A stretch of 64,000 nucleotides of DNA from Vulcaniibacterium tengchongense (GCF_003814555.1 NZ_RKQN01000002.1:558001-622000), one strand, 5' to 3'; numbered from the stretch's first letter, positions 46,749-54,945 are shown. Notes: generated from the sequence alone by a model not told the origin. Made by a program: numbers and translations.

Positions 46749-47654
46749 TCAACCCGGTGCGCGCAGCGCCAGGTCCGCGGCGATGCCGGCGAACACCGCC
46801 AGCCCGACCCAGTGGTTGTGCAGGAACGCGCGGAAACAGGCCGCGCGCTCGCGCCGGCGGGCGATCGCGAACTCGTACGCCACCAGCAGCGCGGCCGCGG
46901 CCAGCCCGGCCCAGTAGCAGCCGCCCAGCGCCGCGCGCTGGCCGACCAGCGCCAGCGCCACGAAGAAGAGCCCGTACAGCACGCCCTGCGCGACCAGGTC
47001 GAGGTCGCCGAACAGGATCGCGGTGGACTTGCTGCCCATCTTCAGGTCGTCCTCGCGGTCGACCATCGCATACCAGGTGTCGTACGCGGTGGACCACAGG
47101 ATGTTGGCCAGGTACAGCAGCCAGGCCAGCGCCGGGACCTCGCCGCGCACCGCCGCGAACCCCATCGGGATGCCCCAGCCGAAGGCCATGCCCAGATACA
47201 CCTGCGGCAGGTAGGTGTAGCGCTTCAGGTACGGGTAGCTGGCCGCGAGCGCCACGCCGACGAAGCTCAGGTACACGGTCAGCCGGTTCGTGGTCAGCAC
47301 CAGCGCGAACGCGGCCAGCATCAGCGCCGCGAACACCGCCAGCGCCTCGCGCCCGGAGACCGCGCCGGTCGCCAGCGGCCGCTCCTTGGTGCGCTCCACG
47401 TACGGGTCGAGCCAGCGGTCGGCGTAGTCGTTGATCACGCAGCCGGCCGAGCGGGTCAGCCACACGCCGAGGCTGAAGACCACCAGCGTCCACCACGGCG
47501 GCACGCCGCCGGCGGCCAGCCACAGGCCCCACCAGGTCGGCCACAGCAGCAGCAGCCAGCCGATCGGGCGGTCGCCGCGCATCAGCTTCCAGTACAGCCG
47601 GAGCCGGGTCTGCCAGCGCGGCGCGAGCGGGGGGGCGTAGCGTTCGTAGGTCAT
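46749..47654 (-). CDS. ubiA: 4-hydroxybenzoate polyprenyltransferase UbiA
   Basis: A 301-residue membrane enzyme attaching a polyprenyl chain to 4-hydroxybenzoate in ubiquinone synthesis. The first Asp-rich motif is [20 protein letters not shown], the second is [18 protein letters not shown]. Eight or nine helices, length and Arg-rich N-terminus fit UbiA. The neighbouring comF is convergent. Confidence 0.96.
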   Translation of the reverse strand: MTYERYAPPLAPRWQTRLRLYWKLMRGDRPIGWLLLLWPTWWGLWLAAGGVPPWWTLVVFSLGVWLTRSAGCVINDYADRWLDPYVERTKERPLATGAVSGREALAVFAALMLAAFALVLTTNRLTVYLSFVGVALAASYPYLKRYTYLPQVYLGMAFGWGIPMGFAAVRGEVPALAWLLYLANILWSTAYDTWYAMVDREDDLKMGSKSTAILFGDLDLVAQGVLYGLFFVALALVGQRAALGGCYWAGLAAAALLVAYEFAIARRRERAACFRAFLHNHWVGLAVFAGIAADLALRAPG

Positions 47655-47735
47655 CGGGGGACGTCGGAAGGGGCCGGCGGCGAGCGTCGGGGCGCGGGTC
47701 GGCGCCGCGGCAGCGCGCGAACGCGCATTTGCCGT

Positions 47736-47741
47736 TAGAAT
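47736..47741 (+). promoter_or_regulatory. Putative -10 box for tRNA-Arg
   Basis: TAGAAT preceded by T (TTAGAAT) sits 54 bases before the tRNA. It resembles stable-RNA promoters of this group. No strong -35 match is visible, so the call rests on position and hexamer. Confidence 0.4.
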
Positions 47742-47794
47742 GCCAGGTCCGCGCGGCGCGATCTCCAGGATCGGCCGGCGCGGATCTCAGCCAG

Positions 47795-47871
47795 GCGCCC
47801 GTAGCTCAGCCGGATAGAGTAGTGGCTTCCGAAGCCATTGGTCGGGGGTTCGAATCCCTCCGGGCGCGCCA
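47795..47871 (+). tRNA. tRNA-Arg (anticodon CCG)
   Basis: A 77-base cloverleaf. The acceptor arms GCGCCCG and CGGGCGC pair fully. D-arm sequence is GCTCAGCCGGATAGAGT, the anticodon arm is TGGCT-TCCGAAG-CCA with CCG at the anticodon, and the T-arm is GGGGGTTCGAATCCCTC. CCA is encoded. It reads CGG codons for arginine, common in this GC-rich genome. Confidence 0.97.
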
Positions 47872-47872
47872 T

Positions 47873-47891
47873 CCCGTGCGAAGCGCACGGG
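47873..47891 (+). terminator. Hairpin directly after the tRNA
   Basis: CCCGTGCG-AAG-CGCACGGG is a perfect 8-base stem one base after the CCA end. It lacks a T-run; it may help 3' processing or end transcription. A -10-like TATACT (47901-47906) follows and probably belongs to the cytochrome gene. Confidence 0.5.
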
Positions 47892-47918
47892 AGCGGCACG
47901 TATACTGGCTGGCGCGCG

Positions 47919-47941
47919 CGGCCGCACCCTGGGTGCGGCCG
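47919..47941 (+). other. Second hairpin, in the leader of the cytochrome gene
   Basis: CGGCCGCAC-CCTGG-GTGCGGCCG followed by TTTGTC. It can act as a weak terminator for the tRNA transcript or, if the TATACT at 47901 is the cytochrome promoter, as a hairpin at the 5' end of that mRNA. The TTT is too short to decide. Confidence 0.5.
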
Positions 47942-47995
47942 TTTGTCGATGGCTATGCGGGCGCCTCGCCAGGGCGTGCGCGACAGGGTGGGTTT

Positions 47996-48511
47996 GTGCG
48001 CAACTACGACCTCGAATTCCTGAAGAAATTCTCGCTGGTGATCGGCTTCCTGATGCTGGTCACGCTCGGCCTGATCCTGGGCGCGCTCTACCTGCACCAC
48101 CAGCTGCCGCCGGAGGTCGATCCGAGCGCGGTCAAGCGCACCCAGGAGCGCATCGCGCCGGTCGGCGCGGTCTACGCCGGCGCCACCGGCGCCGCCGCGC
48201 AGCAGGCCGCCGCCGCGGCCGCCGCGGCCAAGGCCGCCTCGCAGGTCGCCTACGGCGGCACCCTCGATGGCCAGGTGATCTACAACAACCTGTGCACCGG
48301 CTGCCACACCTCCGGCGCCGGCGGCGCGCCGACCCTGGACCAGGCGCATTGGGGCCCGCGCCTGGCCAAGGGCAAGGAGACCCTGCACAAGCACGCGATC
48401 GAGGGCTTCACCGGCACCGCCGGCGTGATGCCGCCGAAGGGCGGCAACCCGGCCCTGACCGACGAGCAGGTCGTCGCCGCGGTCGACTGGATGCTGGCCA
48501 ACCTCAAGTAG
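47996..48511 (+). CDS. Membrane-anchored cytochrome c5-type protein
   Basis: A 171-residue protein. One N-terminal membrane helix (residues about 13-33) anchors a periplasmic domain. An Ala-rich linker (64-83) leads to the heme domain with CTGCH (C100, C103, H104) and the likely axial Met145 (TAGVMPPKGGNP). It ends TDEQVVAAVDWMLANL. Such c5-type proteins pass electrons between the bc1 complex and oxidases. Start is GTG 47996. Confidence 0.9.
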   Translation: MRNYDLEFLKKFSLVIGFLMLVTLGLILGALYLHHQLPPEVDPSAVKRTQERIAPVGAVYAGATGAAAQQAAAAAAAAKAASQVAYGGTLDGQVIYNNLCTGCHTSGAGGAPTLDQAHWGPRLAKGKETLHKHAIEGFTGTAGVMPPKGGNPALTDEQVVAAVDWMLANLK

Positions 48512-48534
48512 GCCGCACCGGCCACGCGATTCGA

Positions 48535-48558
48535 CGACGCCGCCTCCGGGCGGCGTCG
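48535..48558 (+). terminator. Intrinsic-type terminator after the cytochrome gene
   Basis: CGACGCCGCC-TCCG-GGCGGCGTCG, ten perfect base pairs with a four-base loop, then CCGTTTGTG. It starts 24 bases past the stop. The T-tract is short, but placement fits a terminator. Confidence 0.7.
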
Positions 48559-48838
48559 CCGTTTGTGCGGGTCGCGAATTGCCGCCGCGGGCGCCGCCGC
48601 GCGACCCGCCATCGACGAACGCCGCGGCCTCGCCGCAGGCGAACTCGAGCGCGGCGCGCCCGGCGCGCAGGAGGCATGGCGGCGCGACGTTGCCGCGCCG
48701 CGCGTCTGCGCACCGTCCGGCGCTTCGCTTCCGGACCCGCGCGTCCGTCGCATGCGCGCAAGGCACCGGTCGCCGTGCCGACCTGCCGTTCCAAACGGAA
48801 TAACGAAGCGCGCATGCGCGACCCCGTATCATGCGCGC
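48559..48838. other. Gap before the alpha/beta hydrolase
   Basis: No gene supported in these 280 bases. Near the end, TTCCAAACGGAATAACG and a -10-like TATCAT (48827-48832) lie just upstream of the start at 48839, so the promoter is probably there. Confidence 0.45.
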
Positions 48839-49534
48839 ATGAACACGCCCGCCTTCCCCACGTCCGGCGCGGTGCCGCTGCTGCTCGACGGCCCGGCCGG
48901 GCCGCTCGAACTCAGCGTCGAGGCGCCGGAGGCGCCGCCGCGGCCGGCGGTGGCGATCGTCTGCCATCCGCTGCCGATCGAAGGCGGCACCATGCACAAC
49001 AAGGTCGTGACCATGACCGCGCGCGCGTTGCGCGAATGCGGCCTGGCCACGGTGCGCTTCAACTTCCGCGGCGTCGGCGCGTCCGCCGGCAGCTTCGACG
49101 AAGGCCGCGGCGAGGCCGACGACCTGCGCGCGGTCGCCGCCTGGGTGCGCGCGCAGCGCCCGGACGCGCAGCTGTGGCTGGCCGGCTTCAGCTTCGGCGC
49201 CTACGTCACGCTGAAGTGCGCGGCCGGGCTGAAGCCGGCGATGGTGATCTCGATCGCCCCGCCGGCGGCCGGCCGCGCCTGGGACTTCGGCGAGATCCTG
49301 CCGCCGGACTGCCCGTGGCTGGTGATCCAGGGCGACGCCGACGAGATCGTCGATCCGCAGGCGGTGTACGACTGGCTCGACGGCCTCGCCCCGCTGCGCC
49401 GGCCGCCGGAACTGGTGAAGATGCCGGACACCGGCCACTTCTTCCATCGCCGCCTGATGGACCTGCGCGGCGCGATCAAGAACGGCATCAAGGCCCATCT
49501 GCCGCCGGCCGCCGACGGCCGCACCGACGCATGA
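48839..49534 (+). CDS. Alpha/beta hydrolase (dienelactone-hydrolase-like / YpfH-type)
   Basis: A 231-residue hydrolase. AVAIVCHPLPIEGGTMHNKV then LATVRFNFRGVGASAGSFDE are the typical start of the small CocE/serine-esterase-like group. The nucleophile is in LWLAGFSFGAYVTLKC (Ser), and VIQGDADEIVDP and DTGHFFHRRL supply Asp and His. Substrate unknown. The stop overlaps the zapE start by four bases (ATGA), suggesting coupling. Confidence 0.88.
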   Translation: MNTPAFPTSGAVPLLLDGPAGPLELSVEAPEAPPRPAVAIVCHPLPIEGGTMHNKVVTMTARALRECGLATVRFNFRGVGASAGSFDEGRGEADDLRAVAAWVRAQRPDAQLWLAGFSFGAYVTLKCAAGLKPAMVISIAPPAAGRAWDFGEILPPDCPWLVIQGDADEIVDPQAVYDWLDGLAPLRRPPELVKMPDTGHFFHRRLMDLRGAIKNGIKAHLPPAADGRTDA

Positions 49535-50748
49535 GCGCGCCGGCGCCGCAGCCCGCGCCCACGCCGACGCCGCCGTCCGCCGCCTACGCCGGCGGCGCCG
49601 CCCGCGGCGAGTGGCAGGACGACCCGGCGCAGCACCCGGCCCTGCGCGAGCTCGACCGCCTGCACGCGGCGCTGCTGGACCCGCCGCGGCCCGGCCTGCT
49701 CGACCGGCTGCGCGGCCGGAAGCCGCCGGCGCCGCGAGGGCTGTACCTGTGGGGCGGCGTCGGCCGCGGCAAGACCTTCCTGATCGATCTGTTCTACGAC
49801 ACGCTGCCGTTCGAGGACGTCGCGGCCGAAGGCCATGCCGGCGCCGTTCCCCCGCCAGGCGGGGAAGCGGGCGACCGTTCGCGCCTGCCCGCCGCGCCGG
49901 CGCGCGGCGCCGCCCCGCGCAAGCAGCGCACCCACTTCCACCGCTTCATGCGCGAAGTGCACGCGCAGCTGCGCGCGCACGCCGGCGAACGCGACCCGCT
50001 GGCGACGATCGCGCACGACTGGGGCCGGCGCCTGCGCGTGCTGGTGCTGGACGAGTTCTATGTGGTCGACATCGGCGACGCGATGCTGCTCGGGCGCCTG
50101 CTCGAGCGCCTGTTCGCCGAAGGCGTGGCCCTGGTCACCACCTCGAACACCGAGCCGAAGCACCTGTACAAGGACGGCCTGCAGCGCGAACGCTTCCTGC
50201 CGGCGATCGCGCAGATCGAGGCGCATTGCAAGGTGCTGCACCTCGACAGCGCGCACGACTACCGCCTGCGCGCGCTGACCCGCTCGCCGGTGTACCGCGC
50301 GCCGCTGGACGCGCAGTCCGACGCCTGGCTGGCCGAGCGCTGGCGCGAGCTCGCCGCGGCCTGCCCGCGCGAGGCCGGCCCGCTGCGCATCGACGGCCGC
50401 GCGATCCCGGTGCGCGCGCTGGCCGAGGGCCACGCCTGGTTCGACTTCGCCGCGCTGTGCGAAGGCCCGCGCGCGGCCAGCGACTACATCGAGATCGCCA
50501 CCGAGTACCACACCGTGCTGGTCGGCGGCGTTCCGCTGTTCGACGGCCGCAACGACGACGCGGCGCGGCGTTTCGTGCACCTGGTCGACGAGTTCTACGA
50601 CCGCCACGTCAACCTGGTCTGCACCGCCGCCGCCGCGCCGCCGGCGCTGTACGTCGGCGGCAGGCTCGCGGCGCTGTTCGAACGCACCGCCTCGCGCCTG
50701 GTCGAGATGCAGTCGGCCGAATACCTGGCGCTGGAACATCGCGGTTGA
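49531..50748 (+). CDS. zapE: Cell-division ATPase ZapE (AFG1-like)
   Basis: A 405-residue AFG1-family ATPase that binds FtsZ and is needed under stress in E. coli. Walker A is YLWGGVGRGKTFLIDLFYDT and Walker B is RVLVLDEFYVVDIGDAMLLG. TTSNTEPKHLYKDGLQRERF and VDEFYDRHVNLVCTAAA are conserved. A 38-residue insertion (about residues 95-133, Gly/Pro/Ala-rich) sits between the Walker A helix and HFHRFMREVHAQLRAH, and its DNA contains a palindrome. Confidence 0.95.
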   Translation: MSAPAPQPAPTPTPPSAAYAGGAARGEWQDDPAQHPALRELDRLHAALLDPPRPGLLDRLRGRKPPAPRGLYLWGGVGRGKTFLIDLFYDTLPFEDVAAEGHAGAVPPPGGEAGDRSRLPAAPARGAAPRKQRTHFHRFMREVHAQLRAHAGERDPLATIAHDWGRRLRVLVLDEFYVVDIGDAMLLGRLLERLFAEGVALVTTSNTEPKHLYKDGLQRERFLPAIAQIEAHCKVLHLDSAHDYRLRALTRSPVYRAPLDAQSDAWLAERWRELAAACPREAGPLRIDGRAIPVRALAEGHAWFDFAALCEGPRAASDYIEIATEYHTVLVGGVPLFDGRNDDAARRFVHLVDEFYDRHVNLVCTAAAAPPALYVGGRLAALFERTASRLVEMQSAEYLALEHRG

Positions 50749-50942
50749 ACGCGGCCGGCCTGCGGCGCGCGGGGCGCTCCGCATTCGCCTGCGCACTGCT
50801 GGCCGCGGCCGCCGCGTGCGGCGAACGGCGCCCGGCGCCGCCGCTGCGACGGGCGTTCGCGCTGGCCGCGGGGCAGCGCGCGCAGGCGCACGTGCCCATC
50901 CGCGAACCCGGGCCGTACGCGCTCCAGCTCGCCGACCCGTAA
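50745..50942 (+). CDS. Truncated lipoprotein-like small protein
   Basis: A 65-codon frame from TTG 50745, overlapping the zapE stop. It reads AGRSAFACALLAAAAACGER, a lipoprotein-type leader with AAAC, then RAQAHVPIREPGPYALQLAD and stop. The last segment recalls the first strand of DUF5625-like beta-sandwich lipoproteins (VPIREPxxYxLxL). A strong hairpin begins seven bases past the stop. It may be a stub of a longer lost gene. Confidence 0.4.
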   Translation: MNAAGLRRAGRSAFACALLAAAAACGERRPAPPLRRAFALAAGQRAQAHVPIREPGPYALQLADP

Positions 50943-50948
50943 TGCCGG

Positions 50949-50978
50949 CGCCAGGCGCGCGCACGCGCGCGCCTGGCG
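50949..50978 (+). terminator. GC hairpin after zapE/lipoprotein
   Basis: CGCCAGGCGCGCG-CACG-CGCGCGCCTGGCG, thirteen perfect base pairs with a four-base loop, followed by TTCGGCGGG. It lacks a T-run, but strength and position support transcript termination. The next 250 bases to 51228 hold no gene. Confidence 0.6.
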
Positions 50979-51228
50979 TTCGGCGGGCGGCCGCGACGTC
51001 GGCACCGACGCGGTGCCGGTGGCGACCGTGCGCCGGCGGCGCCGCTGCGGCGGACCGTGCGCGCGCCGGAGCCAAGTGCGTGGGCGTGCTGTCGGAGCTG
51101 GCGCGGCCGCGCCTGTCGCCCGGCGACTTACGCCGGTCGGGGCCCGCGTCGCCGCGGCCGCCGCCGGGGTGCGGGAACGGCCGGTGCGGCTGGCCTCGGT
51201 CGAGGCCTGCGCCGGCCAACGACGTGGG

Positions 51229-52578
51229 CTACGCGCGCCGGGCCTGCCCGCGCGCCGTCCGGCCGCGCAGGACGGATAGGACCGCGTAGACCAGCACCAG
51301 CGCCGCCAGCGACGTGGCGATCGCCGCCCATTCCTTCGCGCTGAGCGTGGTCAGGATCGCCCCCATCGTCAGCACCGCCAGCGCCGGGACCGTCGCCCCG
51401 CCGGGCAGGATCAGCGGCGCACCCGGGCCGCGCAGGTCGAGCGCCTGCGCGCGCCACGCGGCCAGCGCGACCGCGGCGAACACCAGACAGATCGCGCCGC
51501 CGGAAATCAGCGCCAGGGCCTCGAAGCTGCCGGCCACCGCCAGCGCCGCGGCGATCGCCGCATGCGCGAACAGGCCCAGCCGCGGCACGCGATGGCGCGG
51601 GTCGACCCGGCCGAACGCGCGCGGCAGGTAGCCGTCGCGGCCGAGCGCGAACAGCAGGCGCGAGGACGAGAACAGGTTGCCCATCAGGAAGCCGAGCATC
51701 GACACGCCGGCCGCGGCGAGCAGCGCCGCGCGCGCCGGCGACCACAGCGCCCCGGCCGCGTCGGCCAGCGGCGCGCGGCTGCCGGCCAGCGCCGGCCCGA
51801 GCGCGCCCTGCGCGACCGCCTGCAGCGCGACGTACAGCAGCACCACCAGCGCGATCGCCGCCAGGGTCGCGCGCGGCACGTGCCGCGACGGGTCGCGCAC
51901 CTCGCCCGAGGGCACCAGCGCGGTCTCCATGCCGGAATACGCGAACACCGTCAGCACCAGCGCCGACCCGAACGCGCCCCACGACGGCAGTGCCCGCGCG
52001 TCGAAACCGAGGTCCGCGCCGACCAGCCACAGCCCGAGCCCGGCGAGCAGGAACAGCGGGGTCAGCTTCAGCGTCGCCAGCAGCACGATCGCGCGCGCGC
52101 CGAGCCTGACCCCGAAGGCGTTGAGCGCGAACAGCGCCGCGTACGCGGCGACGATCAGCGCCGCGCGCGGCGCGCCTTGGGCGAACGCCGGCCAGGCCTG
52201 CGCCGCCTGCCCGGCCAGCGCCGCGGCCACCCCGGCGCTGGAGGCGACGTTGCAGATCCACATCAGCGCACCGGCGAGGAAGCCGGCGAACGGGCCGAAG
52301 CCGGCGCCGACGTAGGTGTACGGCCCGCCGGTCGCGGTGGCGCGGCTGCCGACCGCGGCGAAGCACAGCGCGGTCGGCACGATCGCCAGCGCGCCGGCGA
52401 CGAACGCCAGCGGCGCGGCGGCGCCCAGGCGCGCGGCCAGCAGCGCCGGCATCACGAAGATGCCGGCGCCGACGATGATGTTGACGATCGACGCCCCGAG
52501 CTGGAACGGCCCCAACGCCCGCACCAGCGCGGCCTCGCCCTGCAGCGGCGGAGAGGTCGGGCGGACGGCGTCGGTCAT
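51229..52578 (-). CDS. APC-superfamily amino-acid permease
   Basis: A 449-residue permease with 12 helices. The helix 1 signature GASIVNIIVGAGIFVMPALL is typical of APC transporters. FVAGALAIVPTALCFAAVGS and TGGPYTYVGAGFGPFAGFLA follow. VFAYSGMETALVPSGEVRDP is the helix 6 motif, and GFLMGNLFSSSRLLFALGRD fits. Amino acid or polyamine uptake is likely. Start ATG 52578 precedes SPPLQGEAALVRALGPFQLG; the frame is open to 52620. Confidence 0.9.
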   Translation of the reverse strand: MTDAVRPTSPPLQGEAALVRALGPFQLGASIVNIIVGAGIFVMPALLAARLGAAAPLAFVAGALAIVPTALCFAAVGSRATATGGPYTYVGAGFGPFAGFLAGALMWICNVASSAGVAAALAGQAAQAWPAFAQGAPRAALIVAAYAALFALNAFGVRLGARAIVLLATLKLTPLFLLAGLGLWLVGADLGFDARALPSWGAFGSALVLTVFAYSGMETALVPSGEVRDPSRHVPRATLAAIALVVLLYVALQAVAQGALGPALAGSRAPLADAAGALWSPARAALLAAAGVSMLGFLMGNLFSSSRLLFALGRDGYLPRAFGRVDPRHRVPRLGLFAHAAIAAALAVAGSFEALALISGGAICLVFAAVALAAWRAQALDLRGPGAPLILPGGATVPALAVLTMGAILTTLSAKEWAAIATSLAALVLVYAVLSVLRGRTARGQARRA

Positions 52579-53297
52579 CGGCGGGGGCTCGTGGCGGGAA
52601 AGCGCGCGAGCATGACACACGCGCCGGGGCCGCCCAAGCGGCGCATGCCTGGATGGCGGGCTCCGGTCTCAAGAGGTAGATCCCCTCCTGCCGGAGGGCT
52701 GATATCGCCAACCGGAAGCCTGCTCCATGAAAGGAAGCGCCATGCACGAGAATACGCGCTTGCCCCCGAAGGGCCGGGAGGTGCCGATCGAGCGCCCTCG
52801 GTCCGGCCAGCGGGTAGCGGGGGGCCGCCCAGGCGACGGGCCTGTCGGGGACGAAGGTGCGCACGTGGCGCCGGTTTCGACAAGCCAGGGGCTGCAGGAC
52901 CGCAGCAGCCGGCTTCGCCGCCGCCCATGGGCGATGGCGCCCGGGCGGCGGGCGCGAATCGAGCCGGTGCGTCGGCTGCGCAGGACCGGACAACGGATCG
53001 CCAGCGCGATACCCGCTCATCCGTTGTCGCGGTCCTTGGCCTTGAACCCCTGTGGTGCCTGGCCATGAGCGCGGCGCCGCAGGCGGTCCTGTCGCCGTGC
53101 CGCGCCAGCGGCCGGCCGTCGATGATCAGGCTCGCGTCGCCGCTGGCGATCGGGAACACGCCCTGGCACTTCGGGCACTGCACCGGGTCGCCCGCCCGCG
53201 CCACCGCCTTGCCGTGGATGCCGGTCTCCGCCGAACCGGTCAGCACTGTGCCGCCGTGGTCGGTCTTGTCGCCGACGACGATGAAAGGCTTCGACAT
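52575..53297 (-). CDS. PAAR-domain type VI secretion spike protein, probably frameshifted
   Basis: The first ~80 residues are a complete PAAR domain: MSKPFIVVGDKTDHGGTVLT, then AVARAGDPVQCPKCQGVFPI and DASLIIDGRPLARHGDRTAC. PAAR proteins tip the VgrG spike of type VI secretion systems. From about residue 80 (after CGAALMA) the frame becomes Arg/Ser/Pro noise to 52575. Adding one base near 53062 instead gives QAPQGFKAKDRDNG and a stop at 53017, a natural 93-residue product. I list the uninterrupted frame. It is one base after the DUF6708 stop. Confidence 0.75.
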   Translation of the reverse strand: MSKPFIVVGDKTDHGGTVLTGSAETGIHGKAVARAGDPVQCPKCQGVFPIASGDASLIIDGRPLARHGDRTACGAALMARHHRGSRPRTATTDERVSRWRSVVRSCAADAPARFAPAARAPSPMGGGEAGCCGPAAPGLSKPAPRAHLRPRQARRLGGPPLPAGRTEGARSAPPGPSGASAYSRAWRFLSWSRLPVGDISPPAGGDLPLETGARHPGMRRLGGPGACVMLARFPATSPRR

Positions 53298-53298
53298 C

Positions 53299-54261
53299 TC
53301 ACGCGGCGGATGCAGCCTCCGCCGGGTGCGAGGGACCACGGCGCGATTCGGCGTCGATCTCCGGCGGCCATTTCACTTCCGGCGCGAAGCGCATCGCGAT
53401 GTAGTGGCCGATGCCCCAGGGAATGAACAGCCAAAACATCAGTAACGTCAAAGGGACATTGAACGCCCAGGCCAATGGACTCATTCGCCGCCTGGTTTCC
53501 CGCCCTTCCTCGGTCGGGTCCAGGAAGCGCATGTACTCGAAGAAACTGCGCCGGAAGGTGACCTCCTGCCGTCGCGGCGGATATGTCGGCAACCCTTCTG
53601 GTCCATGTTCCATGTACGTCCGGCAGTACGCCCACATGTTGTACAACTCGGCCGTGGTCGGGTGATTGCCCTTCAATTCGAACCGGTCCACCACCTCGTT
53701 CGTGCCCGGCTTGCAGCTCACCAGCCACAGCGAGAAGCGTTGGATGTACGCCTTGCCGTTGAAGCCCGCCTGCCGGTGCAATTCGGCCTGCAGGGTGTCC
53801 CAGTCGAACACCTTGACGGTGGTCGGCCACTTCTTGAACGGGTTCATGCCGTAGGCATGCTCGTAGACGTAGACCTTGCGTTGAGTGCGGTTGAGACGGA
53901 CAGGACGATCCCGGGGAATTGAAAGGTCGGCTTTAAGCAGTAGAAAAACTATGCTGATCGCCAAGGCCGCCATAAAAGGCCATGCCAGCATAGGCACAAT
54001 CATCTCGCGGCCGACCGTCCACATTGCATACGCCAAGAACCCGAGCATTAACGGAAAGAAGAAGATTCCCAAAACCCCGAAAAGCACACCGATACCACGC
54101 ATCAGCGTTGATGTTCTTGACACCTCCAGATATGTAGCGTCCATCGCATTGACATCGCCGTGCACCATCTTCGGCGCGCGATCCAGCGGCGCATCCCGCT
54201 CCGGAAGGTCCTCGTACCAGTGCGGATGCTCGGGCACCCGCTTCGACTCGCCTTTCGCCAT
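53299..54261 (-). CDS. DUF6708-type membrane protein linked to type VI secretion
   Basis: A 320-residue protein. Residues about 55-105 form two membrane helices (GIGVLFGVLGIFFFPLMLGF, then PMLAWPFMAALAISIVFLLL). Next come VRLNRTQRKVYVYEHAYGMN and TVKVFDWDTLQAELHRQAGF, the hallmark of DUF6708, then NHPTTAELYNMWAYCRTYME and a third hydrophobic segment near residues 275-300. DUF6708 genes accompany PAAR/VgrG genes; function is unknown (effector, adaptor or immunity). Base composition is less GC-rich than the window. Start ATG 54261. Confidence 0.8.
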   Translation of the reverse strand: MAKGESKRVPEHPHWYEDLPERDAPLDRAPKMVHGDVNAMDATYLEVSRTSTLMRGIGVLFGVLGIFFFPLMLGFLAYAMWTVGREMIVPMLAWPFMAALAISIVFLLLKADLSIPRDRPVRLNRTQRKVYVYEHAYGMNPFKKWPTTVKVFDWDTLQAELHRQAGFNGKAYIQRFSLWLVSCKPGTNEVVDRFELKGNHPTTAELYNMWAYCRTYMEHGPEGLPTYPPRRQEVTFRRSFFEYMRFLDPTEEGRETRRRMSPLAWAFNVPLTLLMFWLFIPWGIGHYIAMRFAPEVKWPPEIDAESRRGPSHPAEAASAA

Positions 54262-54323
54262 GGTCAGTCTTCGTCTCTCAGTTCCACGCTCGCGCGCGCT
54301 GCGGTCGGCATAGCCCGGCCAGC

Positions 54324-54611
54324 GTGGTTCCACTATTACTTGCCTGGGCCACATCAGGCCCCGCCGTCGCCACTGACCAGGAGCCGGCTCAGTCGTTCCG
54401 CGTCGCGGCCGGCCGGTTCTACTTTGATCGAGGCCGGAAGGAAGTCCACATTCCTCTCGACATGGCAGTAAGCGGCGGGAGCGTTAATTGCGCCCGGACC
54501 CGGGCCATAGTCCGGGGCCTATCCAAAGAATGGGCACACACCATCACCCCTTACGCACCAATCTATCTATCTGACGCAGATCACGGAAAATTATTGATTA
54601 TTACACCGTGA
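54324..54611 (+). CDS. Small exported hypothetical protein, divergent from DUF6708
   Basis: A 95-residue frame from GTG 54324. A hydrophobic leader (PLLLAWATSGPAVA) suggests export. The body is SFRVAAGRFYFDRGRKEVHI to WAHTITPYAPIYLSDADHGK, ending LLIITP. No family recognised. Composition is AT-richer than the chromosome average. The stop overlaps the next GTG by four bases. It could be the first half of one gene split by a frameshift. Confidence 0.55.
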   Translation: MVPLLLAWATSGPAVATDQEPAQSFRVAAGRFYFDRGRKEVHIPLDMAVSGGSVNCARTRAIVRGLSKEWAHTITPYAPIYLSDADHGKLLIITP

Positions 54612-54793
54612 CTCGCGAACCCCACGATGCCGCTTTCAGCAAAGACCAGAAGACAGCGAGTGTAGGCGATTATGTAATTGACCTCGCGTCGGGAAAGATG
54701 CTTGGCATGGCCGAGGACATCAAGACAACCGCCGAATCTTGTCTTCCATTTCCCGGCAAGCAATCCGGACTGGAACGCCTTCCGCAACCCTGA
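54608..54793 (+). CDS. Small hypothetical protein coupled to the preceding gene
   Basis: A 61-residue frame from GTG 54608: TREPHDAAFSKDQKTASVGD, then YVIDLASGKMLGMAEDIKTT and AESCLPFPGKQSGLERLPQP. It reads like the continuation of the previous protein (SDADHGKLLI joined to DAAFSKDQKTASVGDYVIDL), so one gene of about 155 codons with a frameshift near 54600 is an alternative. No family recognised. Confidence 0.5.
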   Translation: MTREPHDAAFSKDQKTASVGDYVIDLASGKMLGMAEDIKTTAESCLPFPGKQSGLERLPQP

Positions 54794-54945
54794 TCCTGCG
54801 CCGCACCGGGCGGATAGAGCTACGCATCGCGACAATCTTCCGCCCGCACGCGCGCGGATGCATCACCGGTCAGTTTGGCGAGGACCGCTACGGACACAGG
54901 CTGGCCGCCACCGCTCCCGGCGCGAGCTGATTCGCGGGGAGGAAG

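Noticed and set aside
47919-47941. Hairpin as a definite terminator of tRNA-Arg
   Set aside because: Only three T residues follow, and a -10-like TATACT upstream makes it equally a leader hairpin of the cytochrome gene; listed as other.
52727-53068. Plus-strand frame of 113 codons antisense to PAAR
   Set aside because: It overlaps a clear PAAR domain on the other strand and has random-looking composition, although its start region is Met/Lys/Gly-like.
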